Below are positions 37,152-47,272 of a stretch of 64,000 bases of DNA, one piece after another. The position numbers and the translations under genes were made by a program. How positions within the stretch are numbered: position 1 is the stretch's first letter; each line of letters starts with the position of its first letter. Source of the DNA: Lutibacillus sp052034115 (GTDB taxonomy: Bacteria; Actinomycetota; Actinomycetes; Actinomycetales; Dermatophilaceae); contig JBPOIZ010000031.1 in the NCBI GenBank assembly GCA_052034115.1, positions 1 through 64,000 of the forward strand, written 5' to 3'. The notes under the pieces are model-generated. The model made no database searches. It was not told the origin of the DNA and saw only the letters and a list, made by a program, of their open reading frames with translations.

Positions 37152-38906
37152 GTGGCCACGAGCGCATCGACGGGTCACCCGGTCGTTCTGGTCATCGGGT
37201 ATGCCGATGGCGCGCCGCAACGAGCCTGTCTGGCCACCGTCACCGACCCGACCCCCGCACCCCTGCGCGCCGATCAGGTGGAACACCTGACCTGGCCGGA
37301 GGCTCTTCACCGGGTCGCGCAGTGGGAGAGCACCGACAGCCCGCGCTGGGTGGTCTGGTCGGCGCGGGCAGGCCTGGCTCCGATCGTGGCCAGCGGGGTC
37401 CACCTGGCCCGCTGCTGGGACCTGGCCGAGGCCCATCGGGTCCTGGTCGGTGGGTGGCCTGCCGACCCTGCCCTCGTGTGGGCCGTGGCCCGCGGGCTCG
37501 AGGTGTCCGCCGCCCCGCGACCGGCACCCGGCGATCACCAGCCCCCAGCGGACCTCTTCTCCACCGCCCGCGCCGCCGAAGGCGACGACCCGCTGCGCGC
37601 CGACGGGCACCTGCGGGCCGAAGCCCTCGACCCGTGCTGGGCCGACCGACCGGGCCGGCTCGAAGCGCTCGCCCAATGCGCGTGGACGGCATACCAGCGC
37701 CAACAGGAGGCGCTGTCCGCTGTGGGGCCACGAGCGGTGCCGGACGTGACCGCGGAGTCGGCTGCGGCTATCTTGTGCCTGGAACTGGAGCGGGACGGGC
37801 TGCCCGTCGACCGGGCCGAGCTGGAACGGCTTATCGCGACCTCGGCCGGCCGACGTCCCACCGACGACGCCGACGCCGCGGCGCTGCGCGCCCTGCGTGA
37901 CGAGCAGGTCCTGCGCCATGCGCCACCCGGACTCGGGGCGACCGACCTGCGCAACCCGGCAGCCGTCAAGACCCTCCTGGCCGCGGCGGGGGTGCGGGTC
38001 GAGACGACCCGCAAGTGGGTGCTTCAGCCCTACCGAGCCACCCACCCCATCGTCGACGCGCTGCTCGGCTGGCGTTCCGCCGAGCGGGTCGCCACGACCT
38101 ACGGGTATCGCTGGGTCGATGAGTGCGTCGGAGCGGACGACCGACTCCGTGGCACCTGGTCGGCGTGCGACGGCGCGGCCGGGAGAATGACGGCGCAGAA
38201 CGGCCTGCACAGCCTGCCGAGCGGGTTGCGCGGCGGGGTCTCGGCGCACCCCGGGCACGTGTTCGTGCGTGCCGATCTCGGTCAGATCGAGCCCCGGGTG
38301 CTCGCCGTCGTCTCCGGCGACCCGGCGCTGGCCGCGGCGACGCGGGCCGATGACCTCTACGCACCGGTGGCGGCCCGGCTCGGTGTCGAGCGGGCGGTGG
38401 CGAAGGTGGCTGTCCTGGCGGCCATGTATGGCCAGCGCAGCGGAACGGCCGCCGAGGCGCTGGCCGGCCTGGAACGTGCCTACCCGGTCGCCATGGGACG
38501 GCTCGACGCGGCCTACCGGATCGGTATGCAGCGCGGTGAACTGCGCACGTATGGCGGCCGTCGGGTGCCGCTGGACTGGCCGCGGGCCGAGGGTGTGGAG
38601 TCACCGGCGACGGCTGCGGCCCGCGGTCGGTTCGCCCGCAACGCCATCATCCAGGGGTCGGCTGCCGAGCTGTTCAAGGCCTGGGCCGCGACCGTGCGCC
38701 ACGGCCTACGCCCGACCGGGGGCCAGATCGTGCTGTGCCTCCACGACGAGTTGCTGCTCCACGTGCCGGCACCGGCAGCGGCCGAAGCCGTCCACGTCGT
38801 GCATGCCGCGCTCGAGGCGTCGGCGCGACGTTGGTGCGGCACCGACGCGGTGCGGTTCGTCGCCGATGTCGCCGTCGTCCAGCGGTGGGCCGACGCCAAG
38901 GGCTAA
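37152..38906 (+). CDS. Family-A DNA polymerase (bifunctional exonuclease/polymerase type, PolA-like)
   Basis: A 584-residue Pol I relative lacking the 5' nuclease. Motif A is VRADLGQIEPRVLA with Asp375, motif B is RAVAKVAVLAAMYGQ, motif C is LHDELLLHV with Asp532. The N-terminal 180 residues resemble the 3'-5' exonuclease fold only weakly: the DxE and YxxxD acidic motifs are not evident, so proofreading is doubtful. Actinobacteria often carry this protein beside a full PolA; a repair role is likely but inferred. The GTG start at 37152 has GAGAGGA upstream. Its TAA overlaps the stop of the PAC2 gene on the other strand. Confidence 0.9.
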   Translation: MATSASTGHPVVLVIGYADGAPQRACLATVTDPTPAPLRADQVEHLTWPEALHRVAQWESTDSPRWVVWSARAGLAPIVASGVHLARCWDLAEAHRVLVGGWPADPALVWAVARGLEVSAAPRPAPGDHQPPADLFSTARAAEGDDPLRADGHLRAEALDPCWADRPGRLEALAQCAWTAYQRQQEALSAVGPRAVPDVTAESAAAILCLELERDGLPVDRAELERLIATSAGRRPTDDADAAALRALRDEQVLRHAPPGLGATDLRNPAAVKTLLAAAGVRVETTRKWVLQPYRATHPIVDALLGWRSAERVATTYGYRWVDECVGADDRLRGTWSACDGAAGRMTAQNGLHSLPSGLRGGVSAHPGHVFVRADLGQIEPRVLAVVSGDPALAAATRADDLYAPVAARLGVERAVAKVAVLAAMYGQRSGTAAEALAGLERAYPVAMGRLDAAYRIGMQRGELRTYGGRRVPLDWPRAEGVESPATAAARGRFARNAIIQGSAAELFKAWAATVRHGLRPTGGQIVLCLHDELLLHVPAPAAAEAVHVVHAALEASARRWCGTDAVRFVADVAVVQRWADAKG

Positions 38907-39835
38907 GCCGGTCCGGTCGCCTCCGTCGGGCCAGGACCATCGGCGGTGACGTCCTTGAGGAATGCCTCGAGCTCGGCGCCGATCTCCTCGGCCGAGGGCA
39001 CCGGGGCATCCGCCGCGAGCAGGCTCGGCACCTCACGACCGCGTTCGAAGGCGTCGTACTGCCGCTCCAGCGCCGCGACGAGCTGGCTCGCCTCGTCGTT
39101 GTCGGCGAGCTCGGCGCTGACCTGCTCGAGGCCGTCGCGGGCCGCACTGGCCAGCGCCGACGCGTCGAGGGCCAGCCCGGTGACGGCGCTCAGCTGGTGC
39201 AGCCCGACCAACGCGGCCTCGGCATACTCGGCCTGGCCGAGGTAGTGCGGAACATGCACCGCCATACCGACGGCATCACGTCCGGCCTGGCCGAGGCGGT
39301 ACTCCAGCAACGCCGTGAAGCTGCCGGGCACCTGGACCTGCGCGAATGCGGCAGCCTGCGGCCCCACCAGGGCCGGGTTGGTGCCGTGGCTGGTGACGCC
39401 CAACGGTCGGGTGTGCGGCACGGCCATGGGGATGCCGTGGACACTCGCGGTCAAGGTGATGCCGAACATCTCGGCGACCTGCTTGACCGAGGTGACCATC
39501 CGTTCCCACTGGTAGTCCGGTTCGGGTCCGGTGAGCAGGAGGAAGGCCGTGCCGTCATCGGCGCGGACCCGATGGAGCAGCAGCGCCGGCTCGTCGTAGG
39601 ACGTCCACCGGTCCTTGTCGAAGACCATCACCGGACGCCGACCGCGGTAGTCGAGAAGCTGGTCGACGTCGAACCGACCCACCACCTCGTGCTCGTGGGT
39701 GTCCAACACGTGCTTGGCCAGGATCTCCCCGGTGTGTCCGGCGTCGATGAACCCGGTCAACTGCACGACCAGGACCGACGCGCCGTCGCGGGGAGCGTCG
39801 TCGTCGATGTGGTGCAGGGGACTGTGCTGGCTCAT
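38903..39835 (-). CDS. PAC2 family protein
   Basis: A 310-residue protein with the PAC2 (proteasome assembly chaperone 2-like) domain: VLVVQLTGFIDAGHTG at the start, VGRFDVDQLLDYRGRRPVM, LLLTGPEPDYQWERM, and MAVHVPHYLGQAEYAEAAL. Actinobacteria have proteasomes, but a direct assembly role for these proteins has not been shown. The C-terminus is acidic and helical. It converges on the polymerase gene with overlapping stops. Confidence 0.9.
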   Translation of the reverse strand: MSQHSPLHHIDDDAPRDGASVLVVQLTGFIDAGHTGEILAKHVLDTHEHEVVGRFDVDQLLDYRGRRPVMVFDKDRWTSYDEPALLLHRVRADDGTAFLLLTGPEPDYQWERMVTSVKQVAEMFGITLTASVHGIPMAVPHTRPLGVTSHGTNPALVGPQAAAFAQVQVPGSFTALLEYRLGQAGRDAVGMAVHVPHYLGQAEYAEAALVGLHQLSAVTGLALDASALASAARDGLEQVSAELADNDEASQLVAALERQYDAFERGREVPSLLAADAPVPSAEEIGAELEAFLKDVTADGPGPTEATGPA

Positions 39836-39927
39836 CGTGCGTCTTTCTGGGCGGGTGCGCTCGACGGTTCGAGACTCGATTCTGCCAGGTCAACGCGCCG
39901 GCGGCGGGCGCCATTCCGACCGCGCGG

Positions 39928-42900
39928 TCAGCCGACCCGGTAGGCGGCGCGGACGGCAGCCAGCGCCCGGCTGACCCGCTGGACCGACACGGGGTGCGCA
40001 GTGCCCAACGACTGCGCGAAGAACGACACCCGCAGTTCCTCGAGCATCCAGGACACCGCGACGACATCATCGGCTCGCCGGGCGGCGGGGCGTAGGTCGT
40101 GGAGCAGTACGGCATAGGCGTCCTCGAGCGCCTGCACCTGATCGGTCAGCTCGGCGTCGCGGGTCAACGCGCCCCCGACCCGGTCCAGGCGATGGACGAC
40201 CGCGGTCAGATAGCGGCGCAGGTCGGGCAACCTGGCGACACCGGCGTCGGCGACGAAGCCGCGGCGGACCAGCTCACCGAGCTGACGACGCACGTCGTCC
40301 ACGAGATACGCGGTGGCCGGCGACGCCATCGTGTCCAGACGCGCCTGCACCGTGCGGTGCAGGCCGAGTACGGGCTCGACGGCGCGGATGACCGACAGAG
40401 CTTGGCCGGCCGCGTGGTTGCGGACGGCCAGGAGGGCGTCGGCATACTCCACATCGGTCCGCGGCGTATGACGCACCTGCTCGGCGACGACGGCGTCCAC
40501 GGCGCAGGCCAGGCAGTCCTCGAGCAGGGCCGGGACCGACCCGTGCGGGTTGTGGCCGAGAGCCACCTTCTCCGCGTTGCTCAGCTGCGCCAGGACCCGC
40601 TTCCACGGCGGCGGTGTGCCGAGGAGCAGCAACCGGCGGACTCCGAGCCGGTGGGCCGCCTCGGCCTCGGCCAGGCTGGGCAGGACCCGAAGATCGACCG
40701 CCGCGCCGGCGTCGACCAGTGCGGGGAACCCGCGCACTGCCACGCCCGGCGCCGCGGGGGCGCTCGAACCGGCCAGCTCGACCTCGACAGCGACGCTGCC
40801 CCCTGGCCAGTCGGTCAGGCCGCGACGTTCGATGCCGGCGCCGGCCGACGCCAGACCACGCCGGACGTGCGGCGCGACCTGTGCGATCAGGGCGTCGAGG
40901 TCCTTGCCCTCTGCGAGCGGCGCTCCGGCGGAGTCCTCGATGACGAAGCTCAGCCGCAGGTGCGCCGGCACGGCCGCAGGATCCAGGTCGGTGCTGCGAA
41001 TCGGCACCCCGGCGCGGCGCTGGAGCTCGCCGGCGAGCACCTCGACGAGCGGGGTCTGCGGAGCGCTCCCCGCGGCGTGGGCCACCGCGAAGCCCTCGAC
41101 AGCAGGCAACACTGCGGCCGCGTGGTCGCTCGCGGGCACCACCAGCCGGCGCGCCGTCTTGGGCAGACTGCGGATGAGCGCGGTGACAAGATCCTCGCGC
41201 AGACCCGGAACGCCCCAGTCGAACCCGGCGGGCTGCACCTGGTTGAGCATCTCGACCGGGATGTGGACGCTGACGCCGTCTCGGGCCGCACCCGGCTCGA
41301 ACCGGTAGGACAACGGCAGGACGAGCTCACCCTGACGCCAGTCGGCGGGGAAGTGCTCCTGGGTGACGCTCGAGGCTGCCGCGGCGAGGAGCATGTCCTC
41401 GGAGAAGGTGAGCAGGGCCGGGTCCGCGCGGCCGGCCCGCTTCCACCAGGTGTCGAAGTGCCGTGCCGAGACCACCTCGGCGGGGATGCGCGCCTCGTAG
41501 AAGGCCATCAGCACCGAATCGTCGACGACGAGGTCGCGGCGCCGGGCCTTGGCCTCGACGTCACCGAGCCGCTCGAGCAACGCCGCGTTGTCGTGGAAAA
41601 AGCGGTGCCGGGTGGACCAGTCCCCCTCGACCAGGGCATGACGGATGAACAGCGTCCTGGCCAGCTGCGGGTCGATCCGCCCCAGCCGCACGCTGCGGCC
41701 GGCCACGAGCGGCACGCCATACAGGGTCACCTTCTCGGAGGCGAGCGCGCTGCCCTGCCGGGCCGACCACCGTGGCTCCGAGTAGGACCGCACCACGACA
41801 TGGGCACCGACCTCCTCGGCCCACCGGGGGTCGATCCGGGCCACCAGGCGGCCCCACAACCGGGAGGTCTCGACCAGCTCGCCGGCCATGACGTAGTCGG
41901 CCCGTTTGCGGAACAGCGCGGACCCCGGCGCCACGGCGAACCGCGCGCCCCGCGCCCCGAGGTATTCCCGGTTCGCCTCGTCCCACAGCCCGACGTGCGA
42001 GAGCAATCCGGCCAGAATGCTCAGATGGATGGCGTCGCGGTCCGGCTCGCCGTGCTGTCCACCGCGACCGGTGTCCATCCCGGCCCGCCGACAGGCCGAC
42101 CGCAGCTGGCTCACCAGGTCCTGCCACTCCCGGACCCGTAGGTAGTGGAGGAACTCGGCGATGCACATCCGTCGGAACGCGCTCGATGAACGCTCCCGCT
42201 GCTGCTCCTTCAGGTAGGCCCACAGGGCGAGCAAGGTCATCAGGTCGGAGTGCTCATCGGCGAACCGCCGGTGCGCCGCCGCGGCGGCCTCCTGTTTGTC
42301 GAGCGGACGCTCCCGGGGGTCCTGGATGCTCATGGCGGCGACGATGACCAGCACCTCACGCAGCACCCCGCGGCGATCGGCCTCGATGAGCATCCGCGCC
42401 AGTCTCGGGTCGACCGGCAGGGACGCCATGACCCGCCCCTCCGAGGTCAACCGCTGCGCGGGCGGGCGGGAACGCCGACGCCGGGACGTCGCCGGCGCAG
42501 CCGTGACCTCCTCGATGGCATGCAGCTCCTCGAGGAGTCGCACCCCGTCGGCCACCTGTCGAGGGTCGGGTGGGTCGAGGAAGGGGAACCGGGCGATGTC
42601 ACCCAGCCGCAACGCGGTCATCTGGAGGATGACCGCGGCCAGGGAGGTGCGTAGGATCTCCGGCTCGGTGAAGTCGGGGCGGGCCAGGAAGTCCTCCTCG
42701 TCATACAGGCGTATGGCGATGCCGTCGGCGAGCCGGCCGCAGCGTCCGGAGCGCTGGTTGGCCGAGGCCTTGCTGATCGCCTCGATGGGCAGCCGCTGGA
42801 CCTTGAGGCGCTGTGAGTAGCGCGAGATCCGAGCCGTGCCCGCGTCGACGACATACCGGATCCCGGGCACGGTCAAGGACGTCTCCGCGACGTTGGTGGC

Positions 42901-43797
42901 TAGGACGATGCGGCGGCCCGAGTGCGCGGCGAAGACCCGATGCTGCTCGGCGGCGGACAGCCGCGAGAAGAGCGGGATGACCTCCGTGTGGGGCAGGGCC
43001 ATCCCGGCCACGGCGTCCGCGGTGTCGCGGATCTCGCGTTCTCCGGAGAGGAAGACGAGGATGTCGTGCCGGCCCAGGGGACCGTCGCCCCCACCGTGAC
43101 CCGCCTCGGTCCACAGCTCCTCGATGGCCTCGCACACGCCCTGGATCTGGTCGACCTCCTCGATCGTGTCGTCACGCAGACGACGCAGCGGGCGGTAGCG
43201 GATCTCGACCGGATAGGTGCGACCAGAGACCTCGACGACCGGGACCGGTGGCTCGCCGGGGCGGGAGAAGTGGGCGGCGAACCGGTGCGGGTCGATCGTC
43301 GCCGAGGTGATGACCACCTTCAGGTCCGGACGCCGCGGCAGCAGCGCGGCGAGGTAGCCGAGGAGGAAGTCGATGGTCAACGACCGTTCGTGTGCCTCGT
43401 CGATGATGATCGTGTCATAGCGGCGCAGGTCGCGGTCGCGGGTCAGCTCGTTGAGCAGCACTCCATCGGTCATGACCTTGACCCGGGTCAGGGGGCTGGT
43501 GTGGTCGGTGAAGCGCACCTGGTAGCCGACCTCGCGGCCGAGCTCGACCCCGAGCTCCTCACAGAGCCGTTCGGCCACGGCCCGGGCCGCGATCCGACGG
43601 GGTTGGGTGTGCCCGATCATCCCGGCGCGGCCGCGGCCCAGCTCGAGCAGGATCTTGGGCAGCTGGGTCGTCTTGCCCGACCCGGTCTCCCCCGCCACCA
43701 CGACGACCTGATGGGCGTCGATGGCGGCGGCGAGATCGGCCCGCCGGGCGGTGACCGGCAGCTCAGCGGGATAGCTGATCCGCAGGGCGTCGCTCAC
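39928..43797 (-). CDS. hrpA: ATP-dependent DEAH RNA helicase HrpA
   Basis: A 1289-residue DEAH-box helicase, close in length to E. coli HrpA (1300). Motif I VVAGETGSGKTTQLPK, motif II IIIDEAHERS, motif III ITSATID, motif VI NQRSGRCGRLADG, then HA2, OB and the long HrpA-specific C-terminal DUF3418 region. HrpA has been linked to mRNA processing and rescue of stalled or collided ribosomes. The GTG at 43797 overlaps the stop of the upstream nuclease-helicase gene by four bases (GTGA), so the two are translationally coupled. Confidence 0.95.
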   Translation of the reverse strand: MSDALRISYPAELPVTARRADLAAAIDAHQVVVVAGETGSGKTTQLPKILLELGRGRAGMIGHTQPRRIAARAVAERLCEELGVELGREVGYQVRFTDHTSPLTRVKVMTDGVLLNELTRDRDLRRYDTIIIDEAHERSLTIDFLLGYLAALLPRRPDLKVVITSATIDPHRFAAHFSRPGEPPVPVVEVSGRTYPVEIRYRPLRRLRDDTIEEVDQIQGVCEAIEELWTEAGHGGGDGPLGRHDILVFLSGEREIRDTADAVAGMALPHTEVIPLFSRLSAAEQHRVFAAHSGRRIVLATNVAETSLTVPGIRYVVDAGTARISRYSQRLKVQRLPIEAISKASANQRSGRCGRLADGIAIRLYDEEDFLARPDFTEPEILRTSLAAVILQMTALRLGDIARFPFLDPPDPRQVADGVRLLEELHAIEEVTAAPATSRRRRSRPPAQRLTSEGRVMASLPVDPRLARMLIEADRRGVLREVLVIVAAMSIQDPRERPLDKQEAAAAAHRRFADEHSDLMTLLALWAYLKEQQRERSSSAFRRMCIAEFLHYLRVREWQDLVSQLRSACRRAGMDTGRGGQHGEPDRDAIHLSILAGLLSHVGLWDEANREYLGARGARFAVAPGSALFRKRADYVMAGELVETSRLWGRLVARIDPRWAEEVGAHVVVRSYSEPRWSARQGSALASEKVTLYGVPLVAGRSVRLGRIDPQLARTLFIRHALVEGDWSTRHRFFHDNAALLERLGDVEAKARRRDLVVDDSVLMAFYEARIPAEVVSARHFDTWWKRAGRADPALLTFSEDMLLAAAASSVTQEHFPADWRQGELVLPLSYRFEPGAARDGVSVHIPVEMLNQVQPAGFDWGVPGLREDLVTALIRSLPKTARRLVVPASDHAAAVLPAVEGFAVAHAAGSAPQTPLVEVLAGELQRRAGVPIRSTDLDPAAVPAHLRLSFVIEDSAGAPLAEGKDLDALIAQVAPHVRRGLASAGAGIERRGLTDWPGGSVAVEVELAGSSAPAAPGVAVRGFPALVDAGAAVDLRVLPSLAEAEAAHRLGVRRLLLLGTPPPWKRVLAQLSNAEKVALGHNPHGSVPALLEDCLACAVDAVVAEQVRHTPRTDVEYADALLAVRNHAAGQALSVIRAVEPVLGLHRTVQARLDTMASPATAYLVDDVRRQLGELVRRGFVADAGVARLPDLRRYLTAVVHRLDRVGGALTRDAELTDQVQALEDAYAVLLHDLRPAARRADDVVAVSWMLEELRVSFFAQSLGTAHPVSVQRVSRALAAVRAAYRVG

Positions 43798-46700
43798 CTC
43801 GTCACCACGGTGGCGCGGTCCGCGTAGAGACAGAGCGCGTTGACCATGCGGAGCTGTTCCGGGGTGGCCACCGGGGCCTCCAGCAGGTCGGGATGGCCGA
43901 TGACGACGCTCAAGGCCCGGGCTCGCGAGATCGCGACGTTGAGCCGGTGCAGGTCGTAGAGGAACCCCACGCCGCGGGGAGCATCGGCGGCTGAGCTGGC
44001 GGCCAGCGAGTAGATGACCACCGGGGCCTCCTGGCCCTGGAACCGGTCCACGGTGCCCACCCGGACACCGGGGGGCACGGCGCGCTGGAGCAACCCGACG
44101 TGGGCATTGAACGGCGCGACGACGAGGACATCGGCGGGCGTCATCGGTCGTCGGACGCCCTCTGCATCGGTCCACTCGCAGCGCAGCAGCTCGGTGACCA
44201 GGTCGCGGGCCACCACCGCCTCCTCGGCGGATTCGGTGGAACATCCCGTATGCCGCACCGGCATCCAGCGCAGGCCGGATCCGGTGAGTTGCCCGGGCCC
44301 GTCGATGCGCTGCCGCTCCCGCCCGGGCGCCGCCTCGAGCCGGTCGTCGTAGGACACCGTCGAGACGAGGTCGGCGATCTGCGGATGGAGCCGCCAGGTG
44401 CGGTCGAGGAAGACGCCGCGGTCGGCGGCGATGGTGTCGACCGCACCGATGAGGTGCTCCAGCGCGGAGCGCCCCGAGCCGTCGGGGTGGATCGCACGCG
44501 TCGGCTGGGTGAGCTGCTGGGGGTCTCCGAGAAGGACCAGCCCGGTGGGCCCGCCGACCGCTGGGCCACCCTCGGCGACGGCGCTGCTGACGGCCACGGC
44601 GTTGGCCAGCGAGAACTGGCCGGCCTCGTCCACGACGAGCACATCGACGGACCCCGCCAGGTCCTCCCGGGACCACAGCCAGGCGGTGCCCCCGACCAGG
44701 CGGGCCGACCCGTCGGCAAGCGCCGCGACGATGGCCGCGTTGTCCTCCACGACGGTGACGCAGCCGTCCGGACCCTCCCGGCCGGTGCCGTCCTGCGGCG
44801 TCGGCCCCTTGCGGAGCGCCGGGCGCCCCACGGCGGCCAGGAGGTTGCCGATCACGGCATGGGACAGGGCCGTGACGCCCACCCGGCGGCCGTCGTCGAG
44901 GAGGGCACGGATGAGCTCGGCGGCAAGCCGCGTCTTGCCGGAGCCTGGCGGGCCCTGCACCGCGAGCACCTCATCGGCCAAGCCTCGCCCGACCCGCAGC
45001 GCCGTCTCGGCGGGCAGTTCGCCGGGCCGAGGTGCGATCTGCCGGGGCGGCACCCGCCCCACCAGCCGCTGCGCGACGCTCGAACGGCGCTCCAGCACCC
45101 CGCGGGCCGCCCGCGACACGGCGTCCTGCAGCACGGTCGCGTCGAGCGGCCCAGGGGGGTGCAGGCCCAGCGGACGCAGCGGGGCGTCGCGTGACCTGCG
45201 CTTGAGCACGACATACCCCTCGCCGCTGTCGAAGCCCGGGTCGAGGGCGAGCACCGTGCCGGCCCCCGGGTGCCCCGGCTCGGCCGCGTGGGCGATGCGG
45301 CCGACCTCCAGTCGGCAGTCCTGCGGTTCGAACGGGTAGCGCCACAGGGTCGAGAGCTTCTCGCGGCCGATCTCGACGGGCTCGCCGAGGCCACCGACCA
45401 TGACCGGGTCCAGGACCAGGTCGGCGACCCCCATGTCGTCGGCGCGGAAGTAGTCCCACCACCCGGGGCGGTCCTCTCGGCGGTGCCACCCCACCAGCCC
45501 GGCCCACAGCGGCTGACCCGCCGCGCGCAGCTCCTCGGCGAGCCGGGCCTGTGTGGCGGCGCGCTCCGAGATGGCGAACGCCTCGCTCGGGACGGCGTGG
45601 GCCGGGCGGGGCAACGGCCCATAGGCCTGTTCCAGCTCGGCGCGTCGTTCCTCGACCCAGTTGTGCAAGGCCTCGGTAGACCGGACATCCACCTCGTTGT
45701 AGGCCCGGATCGACGCCAGGATCGCCGCGCGGCGCCCCTCGTCGGTCTCGGTGAGCCACCGTTCGTATTGCACGACGCTGTCGAGAGCGTCGGTCACCTC
45801 GCCGTCGTCGGTGCTGCCGCGCACCTGACCCCAGTAGAAATCCTCAAGCTTCTTGATCGAGTAGGACGGCTTGGAGACCCGGATCGCCTGCTTGACGACC
45901 TGGTACAGGTCGACGAAGACCTCCCCGCGCAACAGCCCATCGAGCAGGTCCTCGGCCACGCCATACCGGCCGGTGAGCTCCTTGAGCCGGGTCACCTCGT
46001 AGGCCGCATAGTGGTAGACGTGCAGGTCAGGGGCCTGTTGCCAACGGCGGTGCAGCTCGGCCAGCAGGTCCGCGACGAGGCGCCGCTCGGCTGGCGGGTC
46101 GTGCGCCCACCACGCGGTGAACTCACCCCCTCGGGTCAACAGCCCGGCGAGATACTCCAGGCCGCGGCCGTCCTCGGCGAAGGGGTCACCCTCGAAATCG
46201 AGGTAGACGTCCGCCGGGCTCGGCGGCGGCAGGGACAACAGCCCGTGTCCCGGTTCCGGCTCGAGCAGCTCGTATGACGGGCGTCCGCTGGTGCGCTCCT
46301 GGACCTGCAGGCGGGCCTGGTCGCGCACCCGGACCCACGTTCGCCGCGGCAGCGCCGACGGGGCCCCATCCGGCGCAGCCGCCAACGCCGCGACGGTGGC
46401 GATGCCCTCCGCGCGCAGCACCTCCCGGGTCGCGCGTCGCATCCCCGCGACCAGGGACAGGTCGTCCGCGGCCTCCCACTCCCGAGAGCAGTGCTCGGAC
46501 CACCGGCACTGCAGGCAGTGGGGCACCGGGACCGGTTCGGTGGGGAGCCCACCCAAGCCGAGGTTCGCCGACGTGGCGTCGGCCGCCTCGACGAGTCGCT
46601 CGCGAGCACGTCGGGCGTAGGCCCCGACGTCGACCAGTCGCCAGGGATGCTCGACCCCGTCACCTCCGACGACCACCAGGCGGCGAGCCGGGACCCCCTG

Positions 46701-47171
46701 AATGGCCTCCAGCGCCTCGGCATAGGTCGCCAGCTGGATCAGGGCAGGGACCTTGAGACGCCGGGCCAGCTTGGTGTCGGCAACGTCATACCGCCACGGG
46801 CCCAACGCGGAGGGTTCCTCGACGCGGAGCAGGAAGTCCGCGTAACCCAGCCACCGCGTCGGTAGCGAGCCCAAGGCGGCCTGGTAGACGACATCCGCGC
46901 CGGCCCGCAACGCCGACAGGGTGTCCGCGCCGGCCCGTGGACCGCTCTCGATCGCCACCACCTGCCGCCCCGAGGCGAGCACCGCATCGAGGTAGCGGCG
47001 CTCGTGTGCCAGCCCGCGGGCGAAGACCAGGGCCAGCGCATCGTCCGGCGCGGCCGGCCGCGGGCCTCCCGGCTCGGTCGCCGCCAGGTCGAGGCTGGTG
47101 ATGTGGGGGCAGGCCAGGTGCTTCGTCACATCGGTGGGGCTGAAGACCAGCCGCCCGTCGACCCGGCGCAT
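43794..47171 (-). CDS. TM0106-type RecB/Cas4-like nuclease, RNase H-like domain and SF1 helicase fusion
   Basis: A 1125-residue three-part protein. Residues 1-230: RecB/Cas4-like nuclease with DTK (Asp132-Lys134), QLATYAEALE, and four cysteines (21, 219, 222, 228) spaced like the iron-sulfur clasp of Cas4 and AddB. Residues 315-510: RNase H-like domain with VYLDFEGDPF (Asp325, Glu327) and AYNEVDVRSTE. Residues 730-1125: SF1 helicase with VQGPPGSGKTR (Lys746), VVDEAGQF, LLGDPQQL, VGTVDRFQGQE and NVAISRAR. The plan resembles Dna2-like enzymes. I chose the ATG at 47171; a GTG at 47198 would add nine residues. It is coupled to hrpA. Confidence 0.85.
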   Translation of the reverse strand: MRRVDGRLVFSPTDVTKHLACPHITSLDLAATEPGGPRPAAPDDALALVFARGLAHERRYLDAVLASGRQVVAIESGPRAGADTLSALRAGADVVYQAALGSLPTRWLGYADFLLRVEEPSALGPWRYDVADTKLARRLKVPALIQLATYAEALEAIQGVPARRLVVVGGDGVEHPWRLVDVGAYARRARERLVEAADATSANLGLGGLPTEPVPVPHCLQCRWSEHCSREWEAADDLSLVAGMRRATREVLRAEGIATVAALAAAPDGAPSALPRRTWVRVRDQARLQVQERTSGRPSYELLEPEPGHGLLSLPPPSPADVYLDFEGDPFAEDGRGLEYLAGLLTRGGEFTAWWAHDPPAERRLVADLLAELHRRWQQAPDLHVYHYAAYEVTRLKELTGRYGVAEDLLDGLLRGEVFVDLYQVVKQAIRVSKPSYSIKKLEDFYWGQVRGSTDDGEVTDALDSVVQYERWLTETDEGRRAAILASIRAYNEVDVRSTEALHNWVEERRAELEQAYGPLPRPAHAVPSEAFAISERAATQARLAEELRAAGQPLWAGLVGWHRREDRPGWWDYFRADDMGVADLVLDPVMVGGLGEPVEIGREKLSTLWRYPFEPQDCRLEVGRIAHAAEPGHPGAGTVLALDPGFDSGEGYVVLKRRSRDAPLRPLGLHPPGPLDATVLQDAVSRAARGVLERRSSVAQRLVGRVPPRQIAPRPGELPAETALRVGRGLADEVLAVQGPPGSGKTRLAAELIRALLDDGRRVGVTALSHAVIGNLLAAVGRPALRKGPTPQDGTGREGPDGCVTVVEDNAAIVAALADGSARLVGGTAWLWSREDLAGSVDVLVVDEAGQFSLANAVAVSSAVAEGGPAVGGPTGLVLLGDPQQLTQPTRAIHPDGSGRSALEHLIGAVDTIAADRGVFLDRTWRLHPQIADLVSTVSYDDRLEAAPGRERQRIDGPGQLTGSGLRWMPVRHTGCSTESAEEAVVARDLVTELLRCEWTDAEGVRRPMTPADVLVVAPFNAHVGLLQRAVPPGVRVGTVDRFQGQEAPVVIYSLAASSAADAPRGVGFLYDLHRLNVAISRARALSVVIGHPDLLEAPVATPEQLRMVNALCLYADRATVVTR

Positions 47172-47272
47172 GGCCCCAGCGTAGGCGTCCCCTCCCACAG
47201 ACCGGTCGGGCCTCGGCGTTGGGCAGGTGGCCCTCGCGCTGTGGACGTAGGATCGCGTTAGGGAGGTCAGGG

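Noticed and set aside
40099..42141. A 680-codon plus-strand frame opposite hrpA
   Set aside because: Shadow of the hrpA reading frame; no domain and no ribosome binding site.
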